Shown here: in pieces, positions 56,897 to 64,000 of the stretch
Layout of the letters: every line of letters begins with the position of its first letter
Numbering within the stretch: position 1 is the stretch's first letter
Origin: Photorhabdus noenieputensis
Lineage (GTDB): Bacteria; Pseudomonadota; Gammaproteobacteria; Enterobacterales; Enterobacteriaceae
Reading direction: 5' to 3'
Length of the DNA stretch: 64,000 nt
Assembly: GCF_018448935.1 (NCBI RefSeq)
Contig: NZ_RCWC01000001.1
Coordinates: 310,001 to 374,000 of the forward strand
The notes under the pieces: model-generated
What the model was told of the DNA's origin: nothing
Seen by the model: the letters and a program-made list of their open reading frames with translations, nothing else
Databases searched by the model: none
Translations under genes and position numbers: made by a program

Positions 56897-57801
56897 GCGA
56901 ACAAGAAACCTATTGCGGCTTTGTTGCAATAGTTGGACGGCCTAATGTGGGGAAATCCACGTTGCTGAATCAGCTTTTAGGTCAAAAAGTATCTATTACT
57001 TCCCGTAAACCGCAAACGACCCGTCACCGTATTATGGGTATCCATACAGAAGGTGCTTATCAGACTATTTATGTGGATACGCCAGGGTTACATATTGAAG
57101 AAAAACGGGCGATTAACCGGCTGATGAACCGGGCTGCCAGCAGTTCTATCGGTGATGTGGAGTTGGTTATTTTTGTTGTCGAAGGGACTCATTGGACCCC
57201 GGATGACGAGATGGTACTGAACAAACTGCGTAATCTGCGTTGTCCGGTTTTATTGGCTATCAATAAAGTGGATAACGTGACCGATAAAACCAGCTTGTTG
57301 CCACATATTGGTTTTCTCAGTAAACAGATGAGTTTTCTGGATGTTGTCCCAATGAGCGCTGAAAAAGGCATGAATGTTGATACGATTGCTAAAATTGTGC
57401 GCGGATATATACCGAAAGCGACTCACCATTTCCCGGAAGATTATATTACTGACCGTTCTCAGCGGTTTATGGCTTCTGAAATCATCCGAGAAAAGCTTAT
57501 GCGTTTTCTTGGTGACGAATTGCCATATTCTGTCACGGTTGAAATTGAGCAGTTCGTGGCGAACGAGCGCGGTGGTTACAAGATCCACGGTTTGATTCTG
57601 GTTGAGCGTGAAGGCCAGAAGAAAATGGTTATTGGTAATAAAGGCAGTAAAATCAAGACCATTGGTATTGAAGCCCGTCAGGATATGGAAAGACTGTTTG
57701 ATGTAAAAATCCACTTAGAACTATGGGTTAAAGTTAAAGCAGGTTGGGCTGATGATGAGCGAGCGTTACGTAGCTTGGGTTACGTTGATGATTTGAAATA
57801 A
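56893..57801 (+). CDS. era: GTPase Era
   Basis: A 302-aa GTPase for 16S rRNA maturation and 30S assembly. G1 is GRPNVGKST near residue 15, G3 DTPG near 62, G4 NKVD near 124; the KH domain is in the last 80 residues ([13 protein letters not shown]). It overlaps rnc by four bases, the usual coupling. Confidence 0.98.
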   Translation: MSEQETYCGFVAIVGRPNVGKSTLLNQLLGQKVSITSRKPQTTRHRIMGIHTEGAYQTIYVDTPGLHIEEKRAINRLMNRAASSSIGDVELVIFVVEGTHWTPDDEMVLNKLRNLRCPVLLAINKVDNVTDKTSLLPHIGFLSKQMSFLDVVPMSAEKGMNVDTIAKIVRGYIPKATHHFPEDYITDRSQRFMASEIIREKLMRFLGDELPYSVTVEIEQFVANERGGYKIHGLILVEREGQKKMVIGNKGSKIKTIGIEARQDMERLFDVKIHLELWVKVKAGWADDERALRSLGYVDDLK

Positions 57802-57810
57802 GGCATCCCT

Positions 57811-58536
57811 GTGGACGGTTGGCAACGTGTTTTTGTTCTTCATGGGCGACCTTACAGTGAAACTAGTCTGTTACTGGATCTGTTCGCTGAAAATGAAGGG
57901 CGGATTAGCGTGTTGGCAAAAGGTGCGCGTAGCCGTCGTTCCAATTTGAAAGGCTGCTTGCAGCCATTTACCCCATTGCTGGTTCGTTGGAGTGGGCGGG
58001 GGGCAATTAAAACGCTGCGTGATGCAGATCCTATCTCTCTGGCCCTTCCGCTTACCGGCAATGTATTGTACAGCGGTTTATATATCAATGAATTGCTGTC
58101 AAGAGTGCTTGAACAGGGAACGGCTTATCCCGCCTTATTCTTTGATTATCTCCAATGTTTGCAGATTCTTGCTGCCAGTGAATATACACCGGAATATGCA
58201 TTACGTCGGTTTGAACTAGCGTTGCTGGCAAATCTTGGTTATGGCGTTGATTATCTGCATTGTGCGGGCAGTGGTGAACCTGTCGCTGACACGATGACCT
58301 ACCGTTATAGAGAAGAAAAAGGATTTATCGCTAGCTTGGTTGTTGATCATTACAGTTTTACCGGGCGCGAATTAAAGTCACTGGCAACTCGTGAATTCCC
58401 TGATTTTGCAACATTAAAGGCAGCAAAGCGTTTTACGCGTATTGCATTGAAACCTTATCTCGGTGGCAAGCCTTTAAAAAGTCGCGAATTATTTCGGCAG
58501 TTTGTACGTCAGAAGCCTGAAAAGAAAGAAAACTAA
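57811..58536 (+). CDS. recO: DNA repair protein RecO
   Basis: A 241-aa protein that loads RecA on SSB-coated DNA with RecR. Starts with GTG ([25 protein letters not shown]), the oligonucleotide-binding fold; the central [11 protein letters not shown] and helical C-terminus are conserved. It follows era by nine bases. Confidence 0.95.
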   Translation: MDGWQRVFVLHGRPYSETSLLLDLFAENEGRISVLAKGARSRRSNLKGCLQPFTPLLVRWSGRGAIKTLRDADPISLALPLTGNVLYSGLYINELLSRVLEQGTAYPALFFDYLQCLQILAASEYTPEYALRRFELALLANLGYGVDYLHCAGSGEPVADTMTYRYREEKGFIASLVVDHYSFTGRELKSLATREFPDFATLKAAKRFTRIALKPYLGGKPLKSRELFRQFVRQKPEKKEN

Positions 58537-58605
58537 TGAATTTGTTTCTCTTCAAGATGGAAAGTGTAAACTTGTCATATTCTAATATGACTACAGGAGA
58601 TAAAT

Positions 58606-59337
58606 ATGGCTGAAGTATTATTAGGCGTTAATATCGATCACATTGCGACGGTGCGCAATGCTCGCGGCACCAATTATCCTGATCCGGTTCAAGCGGCTTT
58701 TGTTGCGGAACAGGCGGGAGCCGATGGCATTACCATTCATTTGCGTGAAGATCGCCGTCATATTACCGATCGGGATGTAGAACTGTTGAAAAAAACTATC
58801 CAGACTCGGATGAACCTTGAGATGGCCGTGACAGATGAAATGGTGGATATTGCCTGTCGTATTAAACCTGAATTTTGCTGTTTGGTGCCTGAAAAACGGC
58901 AGGAAGTGACAACAGAAGGGGGTTTGGATGTTATTGGTCAGAAAGATAAGGTTGCTGCGGCGGTTAAGCGTCTATCTGATGCGGGGATTCTTGTCTCGTT
59001 ATTTATTGATGCGGAACATCGACAAATTGATGCGGCTAGTGAAGTTGGCGCACCTTTCATTGAAATTCATACTGGTGCTTATGCTGATGCAGAAAATGAA
59101 GTAGAACAGGAAAAAGAGTTTCATCGTATTAAAGCAGCCGTGACTTATGCAGCGAATAAAGGTCTAACGGTTAATGCGGGTCATGGGCTGACATATCATA
59201 ATGTACAACGTATTGCTGCTCTGCCAGAAATTTATGAGTTGAATATTGGTCATGCCATTATTGGACGTGCGGTATTCAGTGGTTTGACCGCTGCGGTGGC
59301 GGATATGAAAACCCAAATGCGGAAAGCTCGCCGTTAA
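58606..59337 (+). CDS. pdxJ: Pyridoxine 5'-phosphate synthase
   Basis: A 243-aa TIM-barrel enzyme that condenses 1-deoxyxylulose 5-phosphate with aminoacetone 3-phosphate. [18 protein letters not shown] is the start, HLREDRRHI near residue 45, and [11 protein letters not shown] near 192 bind substrate. Its last base is the first of acpS. Confidence 0.97.
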   Translation: MAEVLLGVNIDHIATVRNARGTNYPDPVQAAFVAEQAGADGITIHLREDRRHITDRDVELLKKTIQTRMNLEMAVTDEMVDIACRIKPEFCCLVPEKRQEVTTEGGLDVIGQKDKVAAAVKRLSDAGILVSLFIDAEHRQIDAASEVGAPFIEIHTGAYADAENEVEQEKEFHRIKAAVTYAANKGLTVNAGHGLTYHNVQRIAALPEIYELNIGHAIIGRAVFSGLTAAVADMKTQMRKARR

Positions 59338-59717
59338 TGGCTATTATTGGGTTAGGTACAGATATTGTTGAAATTGCCCGTATTGAAGGGGTTGTCGAGC
59401 GCTCAGGTGAGCGCTTGGCAAAACGCATTCTCAGTGAATTAGAATGGGAACAATATCAGCAACATGAAAAACCGGTTCGTTTTTTGGCTAAGCGCTTTGC
59501 GGTAAAAGAAGCCGCAGCAAAGGCATTAGGTACGGGTATCCGTAATGGGCTGGCATTTAACCAGTTTGAAGTGGTCAATGATGCACTGGGAAAACCGATT
59601 TTGCGACTCTATGGTGCGGCAGCAGCGTTGGCTCAGCAATTAGGGGCGACCTCTTTGCATGTGACATTGGCTGATGAGCGCCGCTATGCCTGTGCGACCG
59701 TTATTCTTGAGCGTTGA
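59337..59717 (+). CDS. acpS: Holo-(acyl carrier protein) synthase
   Basis: A 126-aa transferase that adds 4'-phosphopantetheine to acyl carrier protein. [14 protein letters not shown] with the metal-binding Asp near residue 9, and [20 protein letters not shown] with the Glu near 58. It is translationally coupled to pdxJ (TAATG). Confidence 0.97.
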   Translation: MAIIGLGTDIVEIARIEGVVERSGERLAKRILSELEWEQYQQHEKPVRFLAKRFAVKEAAAKALGTGIRNGLAFNQFEVVNDALGKPILRLYGAAAALAQQLGATSLHVTLADERRYACATVILER

Positions 59718-59719
59718 TT

Positions 59720-59980
59720 TCAGATTTTATCCGCATGATGCAGTAATACAAATTTATCCCACAGTTGCTCTTCTGTTTCTTGTCGGTCTGGATCGGTGAT
59801 AATGGTATTATTTATCGGACAGACTGATTGACAGGTTGGAACATCATAATGACCGATGCATTCGGTGCAACGGTCGGCATCAATCTCATAAATTTCATCT
59901 CCCATCGATATAGCCTGATTGGGACATTCGGGTTCACACATATCACAATTAATACAGCTTTTTTTGATTAATAACGACAT
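59720..59980 (-). CDS. yfhL: YfhL-type ferredoxin
   Basis: An 86-aa 2[4Fe-4S] ferredoxin with CINCDMCEPECP near residue 9 and CTECIGHYDVPTCQSVCP near 38, the extended second-cluster spacing of the YfhL/AlvinFdx type. It is convergent with acpS, as in E. coli. It marks the end of the conserved core block before the fibre array. Confidence 0.95.
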   Translation of the reverse strand: MSLLIKKSCINCDMCEPECPNQAISMGDEIYEIDADRCTECIGHYDVPTCQSVCPINNTIITDPDRQETEEQLWDKFVLLHHADKI

Positions 59981-60101
59981 TTCAATAGATTAACTTATTT
60001 TTCATTTTATATTTGTTTTTTCATTCTTTTGGGAAAGAACAGCTCGAATAATAACAAAATATTTATGGCTGTTGTAGTATTAGTAATAACAAAATAATTA
60101 A

Positions 60102-60126
60102 GGCCGGGTTCTGCCTGAATCCCGGT
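60102..60126 (-). terminator. Terminator repeated at the end of each fibre cassette
   Basis: Stem CCGGGTTC/GAATCCCGG with a short loop, followed on the minus strand by TTAATTATTTTG. Near-identical copies occur at about 61733 and 63309, one per cassette. Confidence 0.65.
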
Positions 60127-60137
60127 CTTTTTGCTAA

Positions 60138-60572
60138 TTATGATAATGGCGCAATTGGCCAGTCAATTTCCGGTGCTGTTGAAGTATCAACCCGGTTAAG
60201 CATCACTCGGTATTTTTTCCATTCTTTGATTAATCGTATTTCTTCGTCTGTTGCGATATCAAGTTCCATAGCATCAGAAAGTGGGGTTATTTTTTCATTT
60301 GCGTGAGAGATAAATTGCGTTCTTTGGCTTTCCGCTATGGATATCAACTCCTCTTTTGTTGGTGGTGGAATATCTTCCCAACAAGGAAGACCATCTTCGC
60401 CAGAGGAAAGTATTTTTCCTGTGGGCGGGATTCCCGAAAACTCATTGAATATGTTATCAGTTACAGGTAAAGGGTCATTTGGCCATGAGCCCGCTGCAAT
60501 ATAATTCTGTTGTAATAATAGTGGATAAAATGCTTTATTTGATGCGCTAAATACATAGTTTTTGTTATTCAT
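60138..60572 (-). CDS. Tail fibre assembly protein, cassette 1 (intact)
   Basis: A 144-aa Tfa chaperone, intact. N-terminus YVFSASNKAFYPLLLQQNY, middle GKILSSGEDGLPCWEDIPPPT, and the C-terminal signature KKYRVMLNRVDTSTAPEIDWP. It follows its fibre gene on the minus strand. It resembles the prophage Tfa at 33369 in the C-terminal third. Confidence 0.85.
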   Translation of the reverse strand: MNNKNYVFSASNKAFYPLLLQQNYIAAGSWPNDPLPVTDNIFNEFSGIPPTGKILSSGEDGLPCWEDIPPPTKEELISIAESQRTQFISHANEKITPLSDAMELDIATDEEIRLIKEWKKYRVMLNRVDTSTAPEIDWPIAPLS

Positions 60573-60626
60573 AATTCTTTACCAATTTTAATTAAATAAT
60601 CATAATGGTAAATTGATTATTTCTAA

Positions 60627-61355
60627 TTAATATCCTATTGCCCTAAAAAATACTCCAACAGGAGAAGAAGTGTTATTAGCAGTAGGACTCCTATAGCATT
60701 GGAATTGACTCCGGCTTACTATGGCTACTGAACATATTCCGGCGTCTTGGGGGTTATAACCGCCATGAGTTAACGTAATATTTAAACATGCGTTAGGAAA
60801 TGGTATTGGAAAAGTATTTAAATACCCAGCCTCAAGAGAGCCATGACCGTTAGCCAGTACAAATCCCCATGTTTCAATTAAACCTGAAGGTAATTTTTGC
60901 CAACCAGCGCTAGCTAAATTTGCGGTAAAATACGACATATCTGGAATTTGATTAACACCAATGCCCACTTCTCGTTTCGCAGCTTCATTTAAACCCAGGT
61001 TTTTTACAAACTCATTTTTATTGGGAATATCTGCCCCGTTTTTTGCTTTTTCCAATGCGAAATCGGAAATTTGATTTGTAAATTTTTTTTCTAGCGCTCT
61101 ATTTAATTGAGCTTTGATCTTAACGGTATCACCCTCATCGAGAACATCACTGTCAGATTCTGTCGCGATAAAGTCAGCTACAACAGAGGCTATTGTGGAT
61201 GATTGACGTAACGCTTTATTTAACACATGACGGAAAATTCTATCTTCTTCTGGAAACCCAGTTTTTAAAATTTGCTCTCCTTCATATGTTGCCTGGCTCA
61301 CTACATTAGCGTTATTACCAATAGAAAACGCTTTAAAATCGTTTTTTGGATTCAT
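60627..61355 (-). CDS. Tail fibre protein, cassette 1
   Basis: A 242-aa short fibre. ATG 61355 (MNPKNDFKAFSIG) has AGGGA upstream; the longer TTG start at 61376 is unlikely. Residues 1-150 are a shaft domain nearly identical to cassette 2; QKLPSGLIETWG begins a gp53-like C-terminal receptor-binding domain with FPIPFPNACLNITLTHGG and VFFRAIGY at the end. No baseplate genes are adjacent within the window. Confidence 0.8.
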   Translation of the reverse strand: MNPKNDFKAFSIGNNANVVSQATYEGEQILKTGFPEEDRIFRHVLNKALRQSSTIASVVADFIATESDSDVLDEGDTVKIKAQLNRALEKKFTNQISDFALEKAKNGADIPNKNEFVKNLGLNEAAKREVGIGVNQIPDMSYFTANLASAGWQKLPSGLIETWGFVLANGHGSLEAGYLNTFPIPFPNACLNITLTHGGYNPQDAGICSVAIVSRSQFQCYRSPTANNTSSPVGVFFRAIGY

Positions 61356-61768
61356 ATATATTTCCCTAAAATTCAATGGCGGGTTTTATAGATAATATCT
61401 TAAATTATTGTAGAGAAATTTCTCAACGCTCATAGTCTAGAGATAAAAAGGAATAATTAAATATCTTTATATATTATGGGGTTAATTATTTTTCGCATGT
61501 TTTAAGTAAGAAATAATTCAATATATTTCAGTTGAAAATATATCGGAATAATTCAGTTTCTCTTGTGAACTATCTTAAGTAATTTCCATGTTGAAAGATT
61601 TATTCTGGAAAGTAAATTTTGATGACGTGCAAGATCATTAATGTCGTATGAGCTATAAAGTCTTGGCGAAGAAGAGTTTGGATGATAATAGAATATTTAC
61701 TATTGTAGTATTAGCAATAATAAAATGATTAAGGCCGGGTTCTGCTTGAATCCCGGTCTTTTTACTAA

Positions 61769-62204
61769 TTATGATAATGGCGCAATTGGCCAGTCAATTT
61801 CCGGTACTGTTGAAGTATCAACCCGGTTAAGCATCACTCGGTATTTTTTCCATTCTTTGAGTAATAGTACTTCTTCGTCTGTTGCTATATCAAGTTCTTC
61901 TGCATCAGAAAGTGGGGTTATTTTTTCATTTGCGTAAGATATAAGTTGCGTTCTTTGGCTTTCCGCTATGGATATCAACTCCTCTTTTGTTGGTGGTGGA
62001 ATATCTTCCCAACAAGGAAGACCATCTTCGCCAGAGGAAAGTATTTTTCCTATGGGGGGGGATTCCCGAAAACTCATTGAATATGTTATCAGTTACAGGT
62101 AAAGGGTCATTTGGCCATGAGCCAGCCTCAATATACTCCTGTTGTAATAATAGTGGATAAAATGATTTATTTAATGCGCTAAATACATAGTTTTTATCGT
62201 TCAT
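61769..62204 (-). pseudogene. Tail fibre assembly gene, cassette 2 (frameshifted at a G8 tract)
   Basis: The start (62204, YVFSALNKSFYPLLLQQEY) and the end (KKYRVMLNRVDTSTVPEIDWP) are in different frames. The break is at eight consecutive G (62053-62060, plus strand); cassettes 1 and 3 have shorter, interrupted runs at the same place. One extra base explains the shift. It could be decay, phase variation or a sequencing error. Confidence 0.75.
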
Positions 62205-62205
62205 A

Positions 62206-62928
62206 TTAATACCCTATTGCTCTATAAAATGCTGCTACAGGAGTTTGTAAATTTGGAATACTGCTAAAACATTGGAATTGGGCATTATTGACTATCATTA
62301 TTGAAAATATGCCAGCATGTTGAGGTGCATTACCAACGTGAGTTAATGTGACGTTGAGACATGTATTTGGGAATGGGATTGGAAAGTTATTTAAAGCACC
62401 AGGTTCGGCATAATCATTACCTTTTACTGATGCTATTCCCCACATTTCAATTAAGCCCGAAGGTAATTTTTGCCAGCCAGCCTTAGCTAAGTTTGCGGTG
62501 AAAAACGACATGTCTGGAATTTGATTAACATCAGTGCCCACATCTCGTTTTGCCGCTTCATTTAAACCCAGGTTTTTTATAAACTCATTTTTATTAGGAA
62601 TGTCTGCCCCGTTTTTTGTTTTTTCCAATGCGAAATCGGAAATTTGATTTGTAAATTTTTTTTCTAGCGCTCTATTTAATTGAGCTTTGAGCTTAACGGT
62701 ATCACCCTCATCGAGAACATCACTGTCAGATTCTGTGGCGATAAAATCAGCTACAACAGAAGATATTGTGGACGATTGACGTAACGCTTTATTTAACACA
62801 TGACGGGAAATACTATCTTCTTCTGGAAACCCAGTTTTTAAAATTTCCTCTCTTTCATATCTTGCTTGACTCACTACATTGGCATTATTACCAATAGAAA
62901 ACGCTTTAAAATCATTTTTTGGACTCAT
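62206..62928 (-). CDS. Tail fibre protein, cassette 2
   Basis: A 240-aa fibre with ATG at 62928 (MSPKNDFKAFSIG). The shaft domain is nearly the same as in cassette 1 (ALRQSSTISSVVADFIATES), but the C-terminal domain after QKLPSGLIEMWG differs clearly (VKGNDYAEPGALNNF; FQCFSSIPNLQ). Its stop is two bases before the tfa start. Confidence 0.8.
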   Translation of the reverse strand: MSPKNDFKAFSIGNNANVVSQARYEREEILKTGFPEEDSISRHVLNKALRQSSTISSVVADFIATESDSDVLDEGDTVKLKAQLNRALEKKFTNQISDFALEKTKNGADIPNKNEFIKNLGLNEAAKRDVGTDVNQIPDMSFFTANLAKAGWQKLPSGLIEMWGIASVKGNDYAEPGALNNFPIPFPNTCLNVTLTHVGNAPQHAGIFSIMIVNNAQFQCFSSIPNLQTPVAAFYRAIGY

Positions 62929-63403
62929 ATGTATTTTCCTAAAATTCAATAGTGGGTTTTATAGATAATATCTTAAATTATTGTAGAAATAATTTCTCAA
63001 CGCTCATAGTCTAGAGATAAAAAGGAATAATTAAATATCTTTATAGCTTATGGGGTTAATTATTTTTCGTATGTTTTAAGTAACAAGTGATTCAATGTAT
63101 TTCAATTGAAAACATATCGTAATAATTAAATTTATCTTGTGTGAATTATCTTAAATAATTTACATGTTGGAAAATTTATTCTGGAAAATAAATTTCGATG
63201 ATGTATATGGTCACTAATATCGCATGATCTATAAATTCCTGGTGAATAATAGATTGGATGATGATAGAATATTTGCCATTGTAGTATTGGCAATAAAGAA
63301 ATGATTAAGACCGGGATTCTGTCTGAATCCCAGCCTTTTTGTTAATTACGACAATGGCGGAGTTGGCCAGTCAATTTCTGGTGCGTTTGAAATATCAACC
63401 CGG

Positions 63404-63703
63404 TTAAGCATAACTCGGTATTTTTTCATTCGTGTGAGATATAAATTGCGTTCTTTGGTTTTCCGCTATGGATATCAATTCCTCTTTCGTTAGTGGTGGA
63501 ATATCTTTCCAATAAGGAAGGGCATTTTCGCCATAGGAAAGTATTTTTCCTATGGGAGGTATTCCCGAAAATTCATTGAATATATCATCAGTTACAGGTA
63601 AAGGGTCATTTGGCCATGAGCCTGCTTCAATATAATCCTGCTGTAATGATAGCGGATAAAATGCTTTATTTGATGCGCTAAATATATAGTTTTTATCGTT
63701 CAT
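63404..63703 (-). pseudogene. Tail fibre assembly gene, cassette 3 (C-terminus lost)
   Basis: A 99-aa remnant. The first 90 residues match cassettes 1 and 2, then it ends in KIPSYA instead of the W-P signature. Compared with cassette 1, 77 bases are missing between two TATTTTTTC repeats (60211 and 60288 in cassette 1), a typical slippage deletion that shifts the frame. The former C-terminal codons can still be read around 63350-63420. Confidence 0.75.
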
Positions 63704-63722
63704 AATTTTCTGCTAGTTTTAA

Positions 63723-64000
63723 TTAATACCCTATTGCCATAAAAAATGTAAAAGTAGTGAGTTTATGGTAATTAAGGTTTTTATAACACCGAAACTGATG
63801 CTGATTTTCTATTGTTGCTGAGAATATACCTGCTGCTTGAGGGTCATTACCACGGTGAGTTAACGTGATACTAAAACATGCATTTGGGAATGGTATTGGA
63901 AAATTATTTAAATACCCTGCTTGAGGGTCGCTATGGTTATAAACTTGTGCTAATCCCCACATTAAAATTAAACCCGAAGGCAATTTTTGCCAACCGTTCT
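63723..64000 (-). CDS. Tail fibre protein, cassette 3 (5' part outside window)
   Basis: The C-terminal 92 codons of a third fibre. GWQKLPSGLILMWG opens the gp53-like tip, followed by its own variable loop (AQVYNHSDPQAGYLNNF) and ending FMAIGY. The frame is open to the window end, so the shaft and start lie beyond it. Confidence 0.78.
   Translation of the reverse strand, partial: NGWQKLPSGLILMWGLAQVYNHSDPQAGYLNNFPIPFPNACFSITLTHRGNDPQAAGIFSATIENQHQFRCYKNLNYHKLTTFTFFMAIGY

Larger units (their letters stand above)
60101..61731 (-). repeat. Fibre-cassette tandem repeat, unit 1 (1631 bp)
   Basis: Unit 1 of a tandem array read from the recurring AGGCCGGG/AGACCGGG mark at 60101, 61732 and 63308. 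Each unit holds, on the minus strand, a promoter-like AT-rich gap of about 350 bp, a fibre gene and a tfa gene. The homologous stretch may begin about 30 bp earlier (TGTAGTATTAG at about 60073, 61705, 63280). Gap 61377-61731 contains no gene. Confidence 0.8.
61732..63307 (-). repeat. Fibre-cassette tandem repeat, unit 2 (1576 bp)
   Basis: Same layout as unit 1, nearly identical in the fibre N-terminal and intergenic parts and diverged in the fibre C-terminal part. The gap 62950-63307 corresponds to 61377-61731 of unit 1 and has no gene. Unit 3 starts at 63308 and runs beyond the window. Confidence 0.8.

Noticed and set aside
61725-61937. Plus-strand ORF opposite tfa cassette 2
   Set aside because: It mirrors the minus-strand gene and the terminator repeat; there is no independent support.
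1-64000. CRISPR array, rRNA or tRNA genes
   Set aside because: No regularly spaced repeat array with unique spacers and no tRNA or rRNA sequences were seen; the only tRNA-like element is tmRNA. The 11-bp TGTCC repeats are far too short for CRISPR.

Overview
The window comes from an AT-rich gammaproteobacterium of the Enterobacterales, most likely Photorhabdus, with Xenorhabdus the main alternative. The core genes follow the enterobacterial order (ssrA-smpB-ratAB-bamE-recN-nadK-grpE; nadB/rpoE-rseABC-lepA-lepB-rnc-era-recO-pdxJ-acpS-yfhL). Two ERIC elements of about 127 bp are present, and the accessory genes (a PhlA-like phospholipase, repeated tail-fibre cassettes) fit these genera. The genus call is an inference.

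Region 1 (1 to about 35,028) is most of a contractile-tailed prophage whose left end lies outside the window. It begins inside a DnaB-like helicase, followed by an XRE-ImmA/IrrE accessory pair, DUF1367 and Ref-like genes, a Q-like antiterminator with its late promoter and terminator, and an orphan DNA methyltransferase. A phage 21-type lysis cassette follows (pinholin, SAR endolysin, Rz/Rz1). Immediately after it is a two-gene Kiwa anti-phage system (kwaA, kwaB) preceded by a near-consensus LexA box. An IS5-family element separates this from the structural block: terminase, portal, head, sheath, tube, tape measure, baseplate, fibre and Tfa. Three AT-rich cargo genes, including a YafO-family toxin, sit inside the baseplate block. 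The prophage ends with a SymE-like toxin gene, a small HTH gene, an invertase remnant and TGTCC repeats spaced 11 bp apart that abut the 3' end of tmRNA, the likely attachment site.

Three -1 frameshift signals can be read in the prophage. The IS transposase (A AAA AAC) and the tail-assembly chaperone (T TTT TTC) are of known types. The third is unexpected. The large terminase has no ATG, GTG or TTG start upstream of its Walker A motif, but the end of the small terminase gene carries G GGA AAA, a 6-nt spacer and an 8-bp stem, placed exactly to shift ribosomes into the large-subunit frame.

Region 2 (35,029 to 59,980) is core chromosome. Readable control sites include paired LexA boxes before recN, a sigma-32 promoter before grpE, a sigma-E promoter before rpoE, and hairpins before rnc. 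Two insertions interrupt it: a phospholipase-ankyrin pair behind a good sigma-28 (flagellar) promoter, and an MFS exporter with a small membrane protein.

Region 3 (60,070 to 64,000) is a tandem array on the minus strand of at least three units of about 1.6 kb, each holding a tail-fibre gene and a tail-fibre-assembly gene. The fibre C-termini differ, and the second and third assembly genes are damaged by a G8-tract frameshift and a 77-bp deletion. The array continues past the window end.
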